The notes: a model not told the origin generated them from the sequence alone. A stretch of DNA of 64,000 nt from Micractinium sp. NFX-FRZ (GCA_029339195.1 JAPTJF010000142.1:1-64000), one strand, 5' to 3'; numbered from the stretch's first letter, positions 1 through 11,884 are shown. Translations and numbers: made by a program.

Positions 1-3000
1 CAGTGCACAAAGCAACAGTAAGGTAGCTGCCCAGCCGCAGGGTACCCGTCGTGCCGGTAACCCCTGGCGGCGTTACATTGCCCAGGCGGTGCACCCAGAA
101 GGTCGCCTCTTCCTCACTGAAAAGCATATCCCAGCCGGACTGCTGGGCTGGTTTCTGCGGCAGAACATGCTCCATAGTTAGTTTCCTGTGGGGGCAGCCG
201 GGCAGTAGAGGTCTGGGTGAGGCAGCCCGGCAATGCAAACACCACAAGCAAGCATACAATGTCCAACGGAAGGATAGCAGGGTTGAAACAGTAGCAGGAG
301 CAGTGGTAAGGCATGCCCATGACTATCGGTGTTTTGTCGCATGGCAGTGTGGCCATCGACCCCGCCTCCCAGACATGCTCACCCATCTTCCATGTTGTAA
401 TGCCGCATGTACGATGCATTCAACTTTATGTAGCGATGCTCGTTCAGCCGCACCAGCAGGTACTTGCAGGCGCGTCTGGTAAGCGTGTCATGCACAGGCC
501 CCTCCAGCACGCTCAGCACAGCCGCCCTCTCCTCATCCATCAGCGGAAGGGTGGACGAACCCTCGCTACAGACAGCTGGCACCAGGCCCTGTTGGGTGCT
601 GTCGCCGCTGGTGCTGGCGCCTTTCTCTGCAAAGGCACCGCCGCCGCTGGTACCAGTGCCTGGGCTGTCTTCAAAGGCGCCTCCAAGGCCCAGATCTTGA
701 AGAGCCTGCACAGCATCTCAAGGCAGCACAGAGAAGGGTGTCGCCGCTCCCATCATCAAAAGCATTTGCTCCGCCAAAACAGTCAGTGTAGCATGGCTAG
801 CCAGCTTGTTAGACAGCCAGGCAGCCAGTTCGCAGCAGGGGTCACGCACCTGCTTCATGCGCTGCGCCCGCGCCTTGGGCGTGCGCCGCAGCGTTGGCAG
901 CGCCCACAACCAGCACAAACGCTCCATGTCTATCAGCAGTACCAGCAGCGAGTCCGTGGTCAGGTGCCCCAGTTTGTGCTGCATGAGCGCGGCCAGTACC
1001 ACCGGCTCCCAGTCGGCAGAGGGCCGTGGCTGGTCCTGCTTCCGAGGCGGCCGCAGGCGGTGCAGGCAGGTGAGCAGGTACGATGCGCGGGCCTGGTCTG
1101 CCTTGCTGGCACCCGGGATCACGTACTTGTTGCGCATCATGTCCAAGTACAGCTGCAAGGGGAATGTGCCCTTGGCAGGCGACATGTGAGTGTGTGGTGT
1201 ATGCGTAATGGTGGGGGTGTGTTGTTGCGAGGATGAGAAAGGGGGCCAACGCGCACAAAAAGCACATGGTAGCATGCCGTGATGTAAGTTAGCTAGCAGG
1301 GCTATGCTTTTTGTTTTAGCGAGTGCAGCTGGCCATTACACCCAAAAGTGCAGATCCTGCACCTGCATGGCGCACCTCTGTGTAAGGCTTGAGCACGTCA
1401 TCAAAGAAGGCAGCGCCAGCTAAGCCCGCATCGGCAGCAGCGCTGCCCTCTGTGAGCTTTGTAAGCAGCTGCGGGAAGTCCTCAAAATCATTTGCGCTGC
1501 CGGGCTGCTGCTGGAGATGGATGACTGTCAAGTGGTTGCACACGCGGGAGAGCGTGGGGCGCCCCACGCCCTCCTTCCCCTCCAGATCTCCCCACAGCCG
1601 CCCATACGTGTCCTGCGGGGCAGGAAGCTTGGAGATGAGTAGGCTTCTCGACAAGGTAAGGTGCTTGCGTGGACAAGCTATGGAGTCTCGTAGGCTTCCT
1701 TGCTGCTGGAAAAGAAGACAACTAGTGACTTCGCGCTATGAAGACAACTTGTTTGTGACAAGTGACATACAAGTTGAGGCAAGGGTAGTGTCGGCAACTG
1801 CACACAGGCCGGCTGTGGGGACACACCCAGCTAGCTTCACCTGCTTATCCTCGGGCATGTTGCTCGGAGCAAACACGTAAGCCTTGAGCACATCAATCGG
1901 CTGCAGCTGCATGCCGCGCTGGCTGGACACAGCAAAGTACCTGCACAGTGGTACGGTGGCAGTGCCATGAGTAGCATTCTAAACACTGGTGCCTGCACAC
2001 GCCAGTTATGAGAGTTACTTTCGCAAGAATCCTGTGCCCACCCCTTGTGAAACCAACAGGTGACCATAGCTAGTCGTGACAACAGATGGTGAAGTGCATG
2101 CTGCAAGGGCGATGACCAGACACTTGGTTCCTGTGCTGTCGCCATGAGGGACCTCGTCACCCACTTGAGAGAGGTGGTGATGCTGGAGCATGTGGTGACG
2201 GTGAGGGTGACACGGTTGAGGGTGTACTGTATCAGCGCCTCAAGCCGTGGAAGCTCCACGCCGCTCAGCATCCGGCGGTACAGCTGCAGAACAGGAGAGG
2301 GCATGGAAGGGCAGGGTGGGTCAGCATATGCATTGGCAATGACAGAACCGAGCAAGTTGAATGCTGACAGGTGTCTTGCTGCCAGCCTTCGGCAACCTGC
2401 AGGCCCGGGCTCATCCTAAATGGTAGATGATCTCACAGCCCACTTGAATCAGCGCCGAATCAACATGTCAGCGATGAACACAGAGCTGGACATGTCCTGG
2501 ATGTCCCCTCCCCCTTGCCCACCTGCATATTGCTCCACATCTTGGGCTGCGACTCGCCCGACAGCCGCCCCGCGACAGCCTCATCCTCGCTGGGGGGTCC
2601 ACCCAGCAGAAGCCTGTTGAGGAAGTCGGTGTCCTCACGCCTTGCCAGCACCACGCGCGGCTGCTCCTCTATCTGGTTGGCCTTCACTTTCGCCTGCAAC
2701 AGCCACGGCAAAGCAGTTGAAAACCCACGTGAGTGCAGGTGAAGGACATTACAGCCCCGGAGGATGCATCAGAAGAGTGCATGCCGTGGCAAGGGAGCTG
2801 TTTCACAGGCGCTGGCTCCCCCCACCCCTCACCCACCCCACACACAGCCGTGAACGAAGCCTACCACCCCGCTCCTACCTGCTGCAGGTAACCCTTCAGG
2901 TCGTCTGCAATTTCAGTGTATGCTGGATCTGTCAGAAATCGCTCACGAGCTGCAGCAAAGAGCAGGCACATGGTGACGATACGTTGCTGCCCATCCACAA

Positions 3001-3890
3001 CAAACTTCTTGACCATGTCGCTGGCCAGCGGGGAGACGGGCGGGCCCTTTGCCAGGTTGATGGGGCCCAGCATGTACATGGGTTTCTCCCTGCAACAGAA
3101 ATGAGAACAACAAGGGCAATAACGTTAGACCGCAGGCCAGAAGCCAAAGGCATGAGCACTGGCAGATGAAGATGTGTGGTGGCCCTGGGTGCTGGAGGTA
3201 CCTCACTGCCCTAGATCAGGGCTCTTGCAGAAACGTTTGTCAGAATGCAAACGGTTGTATCTCTTTAGAACATGATTAGAACATGACAGTGAAAACGCAC
3301 AGCACCGGGTTGAGCTGCGCTGTTCCGCTGGCACTGTGAAGGCACAGCAGACTGCAGGTTGGTGCACCTGTGGGTAGCACTGTTGATGCCCTGCACCCAA
3401 GCACTCACGGAATCTGTTCGGCGTTGTGTGGGGCATACGTGAGGAGGTCTTCTAGCATTGTTGCCGCCTCGTCCTCCCCCCACGAGTAAGGACGCTGAAA
3501 GGGTGGCATGACGAAAAGGAAGTCGGCAGTCCCAAAGAGAGCTCGGGCAAACAGAACCTGCCCAGTCATCTCCTCCTGGCCTTGACCTTTTGCAGCAGGC
3601 ATGCCGTCGGTGGCAGCCACCACAGCGGCGCGGCGTTGCGTGCAGGGGTTGCGGGTGAGGAAGGGCTTCCAGACAGACAGCAGCGCTGCTGGGGAGCTGC
3701 TGCACGGCGGCCACTGCTGGGAAGTGCCGGCGGCTGGGCGTGCAGCTGGGTGACGGGCAGCCATCAGGAGCTGCCGCTGCTGCAGGCGCACGCCGGAGCT
3801 TGCGGCAGAAGGCTGGCTCAGGAACGCTGCCCGTTTGAGGGCGCAGCAGATCTGCCGCGGGCGCACTAGGGAGACTACCACACAGGCCAT
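1..3890 (-). CDS. DUF262 + DUF1524 (GmrSD-like) putative nuclease, 3' end outside window
   Basis: Bacterial proteins of this architecture (GmrS DUF262 NTPase/nickase plus GmrD DUF1524 His-Me nuclease) cut modified DNA. Read by eye, exons are about 3890-3409, 3089-2879, 2693-2523, 2283-2161, 1940-1841, 1612-1376, 1152-850, 705-383 and 185-77, all on the minus strand. DUF262 is shown by PPFQRPYSW (exon 1) and VVDGQQRIVTM (exon 2), with an F-x-x-x-S-x-R-G...DVLKAY stretch in exon 5 matching the family's N-R-G...DLLK region. DUF1524 is shown by TMEHVLPQ and HRLGN in the last visible exon. The first ATG (3890) is followed by about 100 residues rich in R, S and A with no acidic start, like a plastid or mitochondrial transit peptide (inference). 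An in-frame TGA at 718-720 falls inside a 144-nt GTGCGT...TGCAG phase-0 intron, so the gene need not be broken. Activity in the alga is unknown. Confidence 0.8.
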
Positions 3891-4101
3891 GATCACAGCG
3901 TAACCGGCAGGGCCGGTGGCAGTGGACGGCCGGCACGTTTGTAGTGGACGGCCGGGCTTGTGGTGTCGGAGCGAAGTCTGGGCGGTGTTCTTTCGCGCCT
4001 ACGGTAGTGTGCAGCAGTCCTGCGAGACGTGCGGGCCGGCAATGGTGGTGGAAGCGCGATGGATTCAACTAGGGTTCGAGGCGCCAGCTAGATGAACAAA
4101 G
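3891..4101. promoter_or_regulatory. Short divergent intergenic region
   Basis: It separates the start of the DUF262/DUF1524 gene (minus) from the helicase-like gene (plus) and probably holds both promoters (inference). A 13-bp direct repeat, AGTGGACGGCCGG, lies at 3921-3933 and 3943-3955. No TATA box is obvious. Confidence 0.35.
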
Positions 4102-7100
4102 TGACTCCTGGGCTTCCCCGTGACTGCGCCCGGAGGCGGCGGCGGCAGGGGGATTGGGCGCGAGCGGCTGCCCACGCAATACGACGCAGAGGAGGCGGAG
4201 GGGGAGGAGGGCGAGCAGGGGGCTGCACGCAGCAGGTGAGTGCTGGGGCTGCCGGGCGGTAGGCAGTGGCTGCTTGAGTGCGTGCTCGAGCTTGGCTGGT
4301 GGGCTTGCTGCTTAAGGCTGCAGGTACAGCAGGGCTGCTGCAGGGAACGATCAGGCTGCAGACATGCGGGTAGCCTGCAGGCAGCCTTGACTACAATGCG
4401 TGGGGAGTGCCTCCATGCACCCCACCCTTCTTCTGCAGGCCCGGCAGCGCCGCCCCAGGCACGCGCCTCTACTTCCCGCCCGCCTCTGCCGGGCACAACA
4501 ACTACACGCAGCTGAAGTAAGAAGCGGGGCGGGGGCGACGGTGCTGTGGATTTAAGTGGGACTTGCGCAGTGGATCCGTTTAGGCAGGCAACGGCCAAAG
4601 CAGGGTCGACACTCTGTACAAAGTCCGTCTGCTCTCAGCCAACCAAAGGCGCAGTGCCGCATGTGAGCCTCGCCCTGCCTCTCAGCGCCTCCATGTGCCT
4701 GGCTCTCAATGATGCCCCCTGCCCCCACGCGCTTCCCCTGCTAGGTTCTATCGGCTTAGCTCCGTGCTGGCCCTGGAGGGGCTGGACGAGGAGGTGGTGG
4801 ACTTTTCCTTCAGGTGGAGTGGGCGGTGGTGTGTAAGAGAGGGGGGTGGGGTGGCGGGGTGGGGGTGCTTGCGGGTGTTGCAGGCGACGGGTCATAGGTA
4901 CGGGGCGCACCGCTCCTCCTTGAGCGTGGATACGGTCGTTGCGGGATTCCTCCACGCAAGTTGGAATTAAGTTGGAGCAGGTTGGAGGAAAGCGGGGTTG
5001 GTAGACAGCACACACTGCTGCCACACCTGTTCCCTGCGGACTGCTGCTCACCGCCCCCCCTTCCAACAGGCCAGCTCCAGTGCCCCTTTGCCATTGGTCA
5101 CCTGCTGGCAGCACATCACAATAGGATGCTCATACTCTCTTGCACCTTTTCTGTATGCCCGCTTTGCACTTTTTCAGCTGCAGGGTGTCACCTTCCCGAA
5201 CAGATTACTATACAGTCGGTGCATGCCCCTGTTACCTCACGTCCTTTCTGTGTGCCCACTCCCTCCTCTCTCCCGTGCAGTGTGTCGCCCGCCAAGCAGG
5301 AGATCATTGAGATGGTGCCCCACCCACCGCGCACCATCATCCTGCTGGGCAGGAGCGGCACGGGTGAGCCGTCAGCTGCCGGTTGTTGTTGCTGCTATTG
5401 GAGCTGCTGACAGGCGGCAGGCCGACAGGAGGAGCCCAGAGTGTGTGTGCCTGCCTGCCAGGCTGCGTGTCTGCTCCCCGAGCCGCCACTGCTGCCGTGC
5501 ACATGTGCCTGTGTGCACATGGGGGCACCGTGTTTGCCCAACGTCCCCGGCCCCTTCCCCCCGCACCGCAGGCAAGACCACGCGCGCTGTGTTCCGCATG
5601 TGGGGCCACTGGCTGACAGCCTGGCACAAGGGGGAGCCGTTCAACCAGCTGTTTGTCACAGCCAACACCATGCTGCAGGACCAGGTGCGGCGGTGCGGGT
5701 GGGGGTGGGCCGGCAGCCTAGCATGGTCAGCATGTGTGCCTGGTTGGGCGTGGGCTTGTCACCACCTCACGGGGCGGGTGGTAGGGGGGTGCAGCAATCG
5801 CAAAAGTAAAACGTAAAACGTATTCTTAAAACAGTAATTGACCAGGTGGGCTCCACAGGTCACTGTGCAGACGCGCTGCAGGTGTGGTGCACACGCTGCC
5901 TGCAACTGACCCAGGCTGACTGCGCAGCGACGCGTAGTTCGTTCACACCCACCCGTGCCGTTAGAACCATGCGCCAGATTCCTCACATCCCCTCATCTTA
6001 GCGCTCGTGCACAACGAATCCCCGAACTCCCCCCGCCCCTCCCTGCCTGTGGTGCCAACAGCTCATGCAAGCTTGCGCATCTTCCCTCTGCCCTGGAGCT
6101 CCTTCCCACCCTGCCCAAAGCTCGTCCCCAGAAACAACAACTCCCCCCGTCCCTCCGCCTCTACTTCAGGTGGCCAAGAGCTTGTGCATGCTGCGCAACG
6201 CGGTGGTGCTGCCTGAGCTGGCGGCGGCCTATGTCGATGCCGGGGCGCGCGAGTGCCCCACCCTGGCGGGCATCCCTCCCAGAGGCCTTCCCCTTCTTTC
6301 TCTCCAGCCGCCACTTCCTGCGCATGCTGGACGGTGGGTGGATGGGCGGGCGAGCAAGGGGGGTGTGCGGGGTTCTGGGGGCGCGCTACTTGCCACGCAC
6401 GGGCCCTGCAGTGTGGAGACGTGTTGGTGGCTCGCCCCTGTGGGCAGCCTCGCGTGCCCGGGTCTCGCAGCCCGGAAAGGCATGCACAGCAACGCACGCG
6501 CCGCCCCCGTTGCAGGCACCGTGGAGGAGCCGTTCCTCGCTCGGCGAGCCGACGGCAGCATCCTGTGGGATCGCTCCGAGGTGGGTGCGGCAGGTTGGGG
6601 AGCGGCTCAGTGGGGTGGTGTTGGCGGGGGGCGGGGCGGCTGCAGTGGAGGTGGCAGCGGAGGCAGCAGGCGCCGTTGCTCGTTCCAAGCTGGAGAGGGC
6701 ATGGGGCACTGCCGCCAGCTGACAATCTGTGCCACAACAACACTCGGTTGTCTTTCACCTTTCCCAGAATGCAACTTGCCTGCAACTGCCCGTCGGCGAG
6801 ACACTCCCCTGTGCCTGCTCCCCTTCCCGAAACCCCTAAATCCGCCCTGCCCTGCCTTGCGTGCTGCTGCCGTTCGATCCCTCCACAGGACGACTTCGAC
6901 CCGGACGGCATGAGCGTGCGTGTGCAGCTGGACGCTGCCGAGGACTTGGAGCTTGAAGACGAGGACGAGGAGGAAGACGAGGAGTCTGAAGTGGACAGCG
7001 ACGAGGAGGGTGAGTGGGGCTTGGGAATGAGAAGGCGTATATGGTGCGGGGTTGCCATTTGGTATTTGGGCTGGCTGGACCAGCAGGCGCATAGCAACAC

Positions 7101-7553
7101 ACTCGCTGGGCAGGCCTGCGCGTTTGAGCCATGCTGCCTCTGCTGCACCGGGACTCGGCCCTTCCCCATGCGCTGCGCAGGTGGCGATATGGAGGTGCTG
7201 CCGGCGGGCGGGCAGCGCGGGCAGGCGGGCGGCGCCGGTGGCGGGCCCGCCAGGTGGAAGCGCCAGGAGGTCACCTACCCCATCTATCAGGTGGGCTGAC
7301 GTTACACACCTCAATGAATCATACACACACACACAGAACCATGCAGTGTGGGAGGACACCATCAAGGCGGAGGCAGTCCTCGGTTAGGTTCCAAGACCAC
7401 TCAGCGTGCCTCCCTTCTTATACGCCTGCGCCTGCAGGGCATGTGGAAAAAGGTGGCCAGCAAGGCCCTGCCCAACAGGCGGGGGCTGGTGAGGGCGGAG
7501 GAGGCGGCGGCAGGCATTGGGGAGCTGGGGCGAGGCGCGCTGCGGCCCTTGGT
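4102..7553 (+). CDS. TRANK1/UvrD-like superfamily 1 helicase, N-terminal part only, probably degenerate
   Basis: Joined exons (about 4102-4235, 4439-4516, 4745-4813, 5281-5363, 5572-5684, 6170-6333, 6515-6580, 6890-7008, 7181-7290, 7439-7553) read through to a P-loop, LLGRSGTGKTT, split across the 5363/5572 junction. Next come FNQLFVTANTMLQDQ, then FPFFLSSRHFLRMLD. This order (KFYRL, EIIEM.P.PP, LLGRSGTGKTT, TAN, FPLFL-x(3-6)-MLD, then EVTY) is that of TRANK1-type UvrD-like helicases of plants and animals. An acidic stretch of about 30 D/E residues lies at 6936-7008. Around 6285 the frame must shift by one base to go from AGIPP into EAFPFF. No motif II (DExQ) or motifs III-VI are found before 9.5 kb. 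No in-frame ATG is visible, so the 5' end may be in an unseen exon. It is best read as a truncated gene or pseudogene. Whether the last exon belongs here or to the next gene is open. Confidence 0.6.
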
Positions 7554-8059
7554 GAGTGGTGGGCCCAGGCCATGGTCGGGCCATGGGCGGCGTGGCCAAA
7601 AACTTGCTACTCCTTGTACCTGCGTACATGGTGCACCTGCGCGCCCTGTCTGCCTGCCGGTACGCCATCCCGCCCCCCATTCAGCTTGAGCTGGCACCTG
7701 ACCATCTGTGGCCACCTTGCGCAGCCTGCCCCCTCCCCCTGGCCATGCCATAAATCACCGAGCATCCACACCGCTTGCCTGACTATGCCGCCTCCATCAC
7801 GGGCAACCGCTCCCTTCCTCTCCCCCCACATGTGCAAGATGGTGTGCCAGCAAGTGAGGTGGCACAGGACCGGCACTGCAGTACTGGCTCAAGGCAGCCT
7901 GGCTCAGTGCTGCGCTCCTCGCCACTGCCTCTGCCACCACAAGAACCAGGGGAAGCTCGACCTAATCTTACCCTGTGGTGGCAGGCACCCTACACTATGA
8001 TTTCAACCCCGCTCACCTGTGTCCCCCCACCTCCCCACCATAACCCTCCCACCGTGCAG

Positions 8060-10337
8060 CACAAGGAGGAGGTGCACCGCTGGCAGCTGAGCAGCTTTGG
8101 CGGCCTTGCTGACCTGGCGGCGCATCCCACGTACACGCCGCCGGGTGCGTGCTCACGTGTGCTTGTGTGTGCCTGTGTGCTTGTGACAGAGTGTGTGTGT
8201 GTGTGTGTGTCAGGAGGACAAGGCGGGTGCAGTGTCCCCGCTGACCTGGCGACGCAGCCCATGTACTCACTAGCGGGTGAGTGCAGATGAGTGCTTTGTC
8301 ACTCAATGAAACAAGCTTTCGTGTTACACTGGACAACTTGCGTGGAGAGGAGCGTGTGCGTGCGTGCCTGCGTCTGAGGAGGAGGAGGCGGCGGGCGTCC
8401 CCGCAGTGACTGCGCTGACCTGGCAAGTGCTCCGTTGCCACGCATACTTCCAGACGGGCAGAAGAGCCGGCCAGCCCATGCATTCACCCTCCCTGCATCC
8501 CCTCCCTTCATCCCCCGCTCCCCTGCCTTCCTCTGCTGGCAGGCGGGCCTAAGAGCCGGGCGGCGCATGCGCTTACCCTCCCCCCCTCCCTGCCTCCCTT
8601 AGATTCTCCGCTCCCTCCTCCTCCTTCCGGCCTCCCCAAACCTCCCTCCCTACACCACCCCCCCTGTCTGCTGCAGTCCTTGCCTGGCCCTCCGCCTCCT
8701 CCACTGCTTGTGTGCTGTCACCCCTCCTTCCCTGCAACCGAGACACACCTGCCCAACCGCCACTGCATCTTCGTTGCTTCCCCCAACAGGCGCAATCGGC
8801 AACATGACGTCGGGGGGCGCCTGTTACATGAGCGTCGGCGGGGGCGATGGCGGGGGGGGGGGGGGGCGCCCCCCGGGGGCCCACCCCCACCCCCACCCCC
8901 ACCCCCACCCGAGGAGCCAGGTGGGCAGTGCAGCAAAGCCGTGCACGGAGCAGCTGACAGATGGCCGTCATCATTGGCCATCTAGAGAGTACCCACGCTG
9001 CCTGGATCACACCATTGCAGCCTCTTGGAGGGGGGCTCACCACCCGCCCGCTCGCCCGCTCGCCCGCCTGCCAGCCTGCCCGCCGCCTGTCAGCCCATGT
9101 TGCCAGCAATGCAATTCTGGCCTGTGCAAACCTACCTGAACCCCTGGCCCCACCTTTCCTTGCAGACTCGAATCGCCCCACCGCTGGCCAACCAACAAAT
9201 AACGATGACTTGTGGGGCAAGGTGCGCGAGGCCGGGGTGGGCAGGCATGGGTTTGGTTGGGCAACATACGTCCAGCCAGGGTGAGGCGCAGGCAGGCAGG
9301 CAGCTGGTTGGCTGGCTGGGAGTAAAGGCATTGTCCGGCAGCCTGTGCAAAGCACAACAAGTGCAGTGTGTGTGTCTCTGCTCCGTGGTTCCTGCTCCCT
9401 CCAAGGACCTGTCGGCTTGGACTCGGCCGCAGGCTACTGCTACCCGCCACCTGCCACTTGCGCTGCTCACAGACCCCACCTGTTGCACTTGCGTTGTCCA
9501 TCAATCAGGCTTCCAGAGTCATCGCTGACAAAGTGGGCATTGTGAAGGCGACTCTGGAGAACTGGGAGTACCAAGAGCTTTCGAGACAGAAGCAGGCGGT
9601 GCGTTGGGAGGAGGGCAATGCAGTAAACTAAGGGGGGCATTAGCTGGAGGACGGAAGCGGGCAGAGGGCGGGCCAGTCTGTCCAAATGCAGCACTATGCT
9701 CTGCGCGCGTCAGCCTGCCGGCCTCTTGTGTGAGGCAACAACCAGTGCAGGCTTGTGCATGGCACGCTCGCAACACAGATTTGCCCCTGCACCACCGGTA
9801 CCGCTGGCATGCGTCATGCTCATTTCCATCCCTTCTACCCCTTGTTTACAGTTTGTCCCTTTGATTGAGGGCAAGAGCGTGGAGGAGCTGAAGTACTTCA
9901 GTGCCATCCTGATGGCCAAGCAGGAGGACAGGATGTTCGAGATGGAGGAAGGCGAGAACTTCCTGAGGGGTGTGTACATCATAGGCACGGCAGCCTTTGT
10001 GGGCAGCTGTGGCGCCCTGTATTTGAGCTCCCCAGTAGGGCCAGAATGGCAGGAATTCTGGCAGCAACTTCCGGCTAGCCCCGAAGAGGCCCTGACCTCG
10101 CTGGCGAAGGTCTCTTTCATTGCCAAGGGAGTTTCTGGCGCGATGGCGGCACTGTATTCTGTATTGCGTCGCTTCCAGAAGCTGCAGAGAGCCTTCCGCA
10201 GAACACTTTTGCACGTCGAGCTGATCCAAGCGGAGCTCGGCCTGGTCCCAGTGTACGAGCCTTGTACACCCGAACATTATTGCACTGAAACAGCCAATAT
10301 TATTGCATTTCATACCTCCCTGGGCCTTCCCCAATAA
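8060..10337 (+). CDS. Unrecognised protein, C-terminus running into a repeat
   Basis: Likely exons are 8060-8143, about 8790-8920, about 9166-9220, about 9509-9599 and 9852-10337. Junctions give ...YTPPG|AIGNMTSGGACYMSV..., then ASRVIADKVGIVKATLENW, then FVPLIEGKSVEELKYFSAI. The last exon is the clearest: acidic and helical, with one possible membrane segment (GVYIIGTAAFVGSCGALYL, about 9970-10030) and a second hydrophobic stretch (FIAKGVSGAMAALYSV). I do not recognise the family. The final 25 or so codons are encoded by a repeat copy (10271-10337), so the natural C-terminus may have been replaced. It could be the 3' part of the helicase-like gene upstream (the 7553/8060 junction keeps frame) or a separate gene. 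Confidence 0.4.
8096..8425 (+). repeat. Degenerate repeated exon end with splice donors
   Basis: Three related blocks, at 8096-8143, 8222-8278 and about 8380-8425, share a core resembling GCTGACCTGGCG(G/A)CGCA. The first two each end in a CGGG followed by a GT donor (GTGCGT, GTGAGT). Translations are alike: ADLAAHPTYTPPG and ADLATQPMYSLAG. This looks like duplication of an exon 3' end together with its donor. Between them lies a (GT)n-rich stretch at about 8150-8212. Confidence 0.5.
8851..8910. repeat. Poly-G / poly-C low-complexity tract
   Basis: A run of 15 G is followed by GCGCC, C and G runs and then (CCCCCA)n. If coding, it gives Gly-rich then His-Pro or Pro-rich sequence. It could fold as hairpin or G-quadruplex DNA and is a likely place for length error in sequencing. 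Confidence 0.8.
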
Positions 10338-10510
10338 TGTATGAATGCCAATAATGTTGTGGACATCCCAATAATGTGGGCATGGCAGCCTACGGGCCAT
10401 GCTGACTCAGCGCCCCGCCGCCCGCCCGCCCCCTCGCCACCCAAACATTATTGCACCGAAACAACCAACATTATTGCATTTCACACCTCCCTAGGCCTTC
10501 CCCAGTGATG
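10271..10510 (+). repeat. Two diverged copies of an ATTATTGC-rich repeat
   Basis: Copy 1 (about 10271-10339) and copy 2 (about 10441-10510) share about 66 bp containing ATTATTGCA twice and a CCTTCCCCA(A/G)T(A/G)ATGT end. Further CAATAATG or ATTATTGA words lie between and after them (to about 10595). The composition is much more AT-rich than the surroundings. It may be a small mobile element or the border of the retroelement inserted just downstream. Confidence 0.6.
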
Positions 10511-10846
10511 TTTGTTGCCCAGTAATGTGGACTGTGATACTCTGGATTACACATTATTGAGAAACCAATACTTTGGGTGGGAGATTATTGAAACGCCAAA
10601 GCAGGGCGGGCGGGCAGGGTCAGCCCAGCACAGCATGCACAGCCTCCTGCAGCATGTCCCGGTCCCCAGTGGTGTAGCTGTTCACTTGCTGCCCATGCTG
10701 TGCACAGCTGGCGCCTGCTGCAGGCCATGCCTGCTGGGGATGGGTGGGTGGGTGTCTGGGTTGTGGAGCGAGGAGGGCCAGTGTGCAGGGAGGCCACCTC
10801 TGCTGCCCCTCTGATGCTGCGCCATGCTGCGCCATGCTGCGCCATG

Positions 10847-11660
10847 CAGCCTAGCAGCGTGCGCCAGACTGCACTCGAGCACTACTTGGGCAGAGTGCGG
10901 GAGGCAGCGCAGCGGCCCGGCGCCAGCCGGCTAGCACACTACTTCGGCAGCGTTCGGCCTGGGTGCCTCAACACAGACGGCTACAGCATGGCGGCCTATG
11001 TCACCGAGGTGCGGGAACGGCACCAGCGGTTGGCACTGGCAGAGCTGCGCTCTGGGGTACACTGGGGAGCAGAGGAGCGGGGCCGCTTAGTGCGGATGCC
11101 TCGGGAGGAGCGCACCTGCGCACACTGCCGGGCACAGGGACGGCACGGCATGATTGAGGATACCAGCCACATTATTTTTGATTGTGCCCTCACCGCCGAC
11201 CTGCGCGCCCGCTACCCTGTCCTGTTCCCACCGGGAGAGCCCTCCCCCACACTAGCCTCCTTCTTTGAGCAGCCCTCTACTGCACTAACTGGCTTCACCA
11301 GTGCATGCCGCCGGCGAGGCCGCCATGCAGCGGGCCTACCCCCTAGACCACCACACCCCACGTTCTCCCCTTCAGCTTCATCTACTCGTTAGCCCCCACC
11401 CCTCCCCCCTGCTGTCCGTGTGGGGTAGTTTGCGCCCCTAACGCCGATCTGCGCCCCCATCGTCTACCTGGGCGCCGGCGACGGAAAGCAGCAGGGGGTG
11501 GAGCGGGACGGGGCCTTGACTGCTCTCTTTCTCCCACACGTTTGTCTCATGCGACAGTTACCCTACCTCATCCCTTTCCCCTGGCCTGTGTCTGTCGCAC
11601 CAGGGACCCGTTATCACATCAGAGATATACACGGGTGTAACTCTCAGTCAGTCAGTCAGT
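10847..11660 (+). mobile_element. 3' end of a non-LTR (LINE-type) retrotransposon, 5'-truncated
   Basis: An open frame to the stop at 11392 encodes the region usually found C-terminal to LINE reverse transcriptases. It has an R-rich helical stretch, then C-A-H-C, a spacer, E-D-x-x-x-H-I-I-F-D-C and R-A-R-Y-P-x-L-F. That is a CCHC zinc-knuckle of the type seen at the end of L1-like ORF2. No reverse transcriptase or endonuclease domain precedes it, so it is a 5'-truncated copy. A noncoding stretch follows, ending in a short (TCAG)5 tail at about 11644-11663, as LINE 3' ends often do. A GCCATGCTGC tandem lies at about 10818-10852 just before it. Downstream to 11880 I see no gene. Confidence 0.75.
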
Positions 11661-11884
11661 CAGTGCTGTGCCCCCCTCTTGCCCACCGCTCTCACAAGCG
11701 CCTCGTGGCCCGCCTCCAACACATCTCCCCGCCCCCCGCTACCCCCTGCCCGCCGCACCCACATGTACATCCGATGGGGTGCCCTCTAGCCCGAAACCCG
11801 AAAGCCCGCTCCCACCTGTGCATCGTGGCCGGCCACTTCTTGACCTCCCCGGCCCCTCCCTCCCTGCCCCCCCCCCGCCTGCAG

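Noticed and set aside
718..720. In-frame TGA in the DUF262/DUF1524 gene, suggesting a pseudogene or recoding
   Set aside because: A 144-nt stretch (706-849) with GTGCGT donor and TGCAG acceptor is in phase 0 and removes the stop, so an intron explains it.
313..1236. Long plus-strand open frame of about 300 codons
   Set aside because: It lies antisense to the DUF262/DUF1524 exons, has no ATG-led domain, and its composition is the mirror of the real gene.
3265..4068. Minus-strand open frame of 267 codons
   Set aside because: It overlaps the leader exon of the DUF262 gene in another frame; Arg/Pro/Cys-rich with no motif.
6063..7274. Minus-strand open frame of about 400 codons
   Set aside because: It is the shadow of GC-rich helicase exons on the other strand; Pro/Ser/Arg-rich without domain features.
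10271..10560. Possible CRISPR-like array from repeated ATTATTGC words
   Set aside because: Only two long copies, irregular spacing, eukaryotic setting; better seen as a mobile-element repeat.
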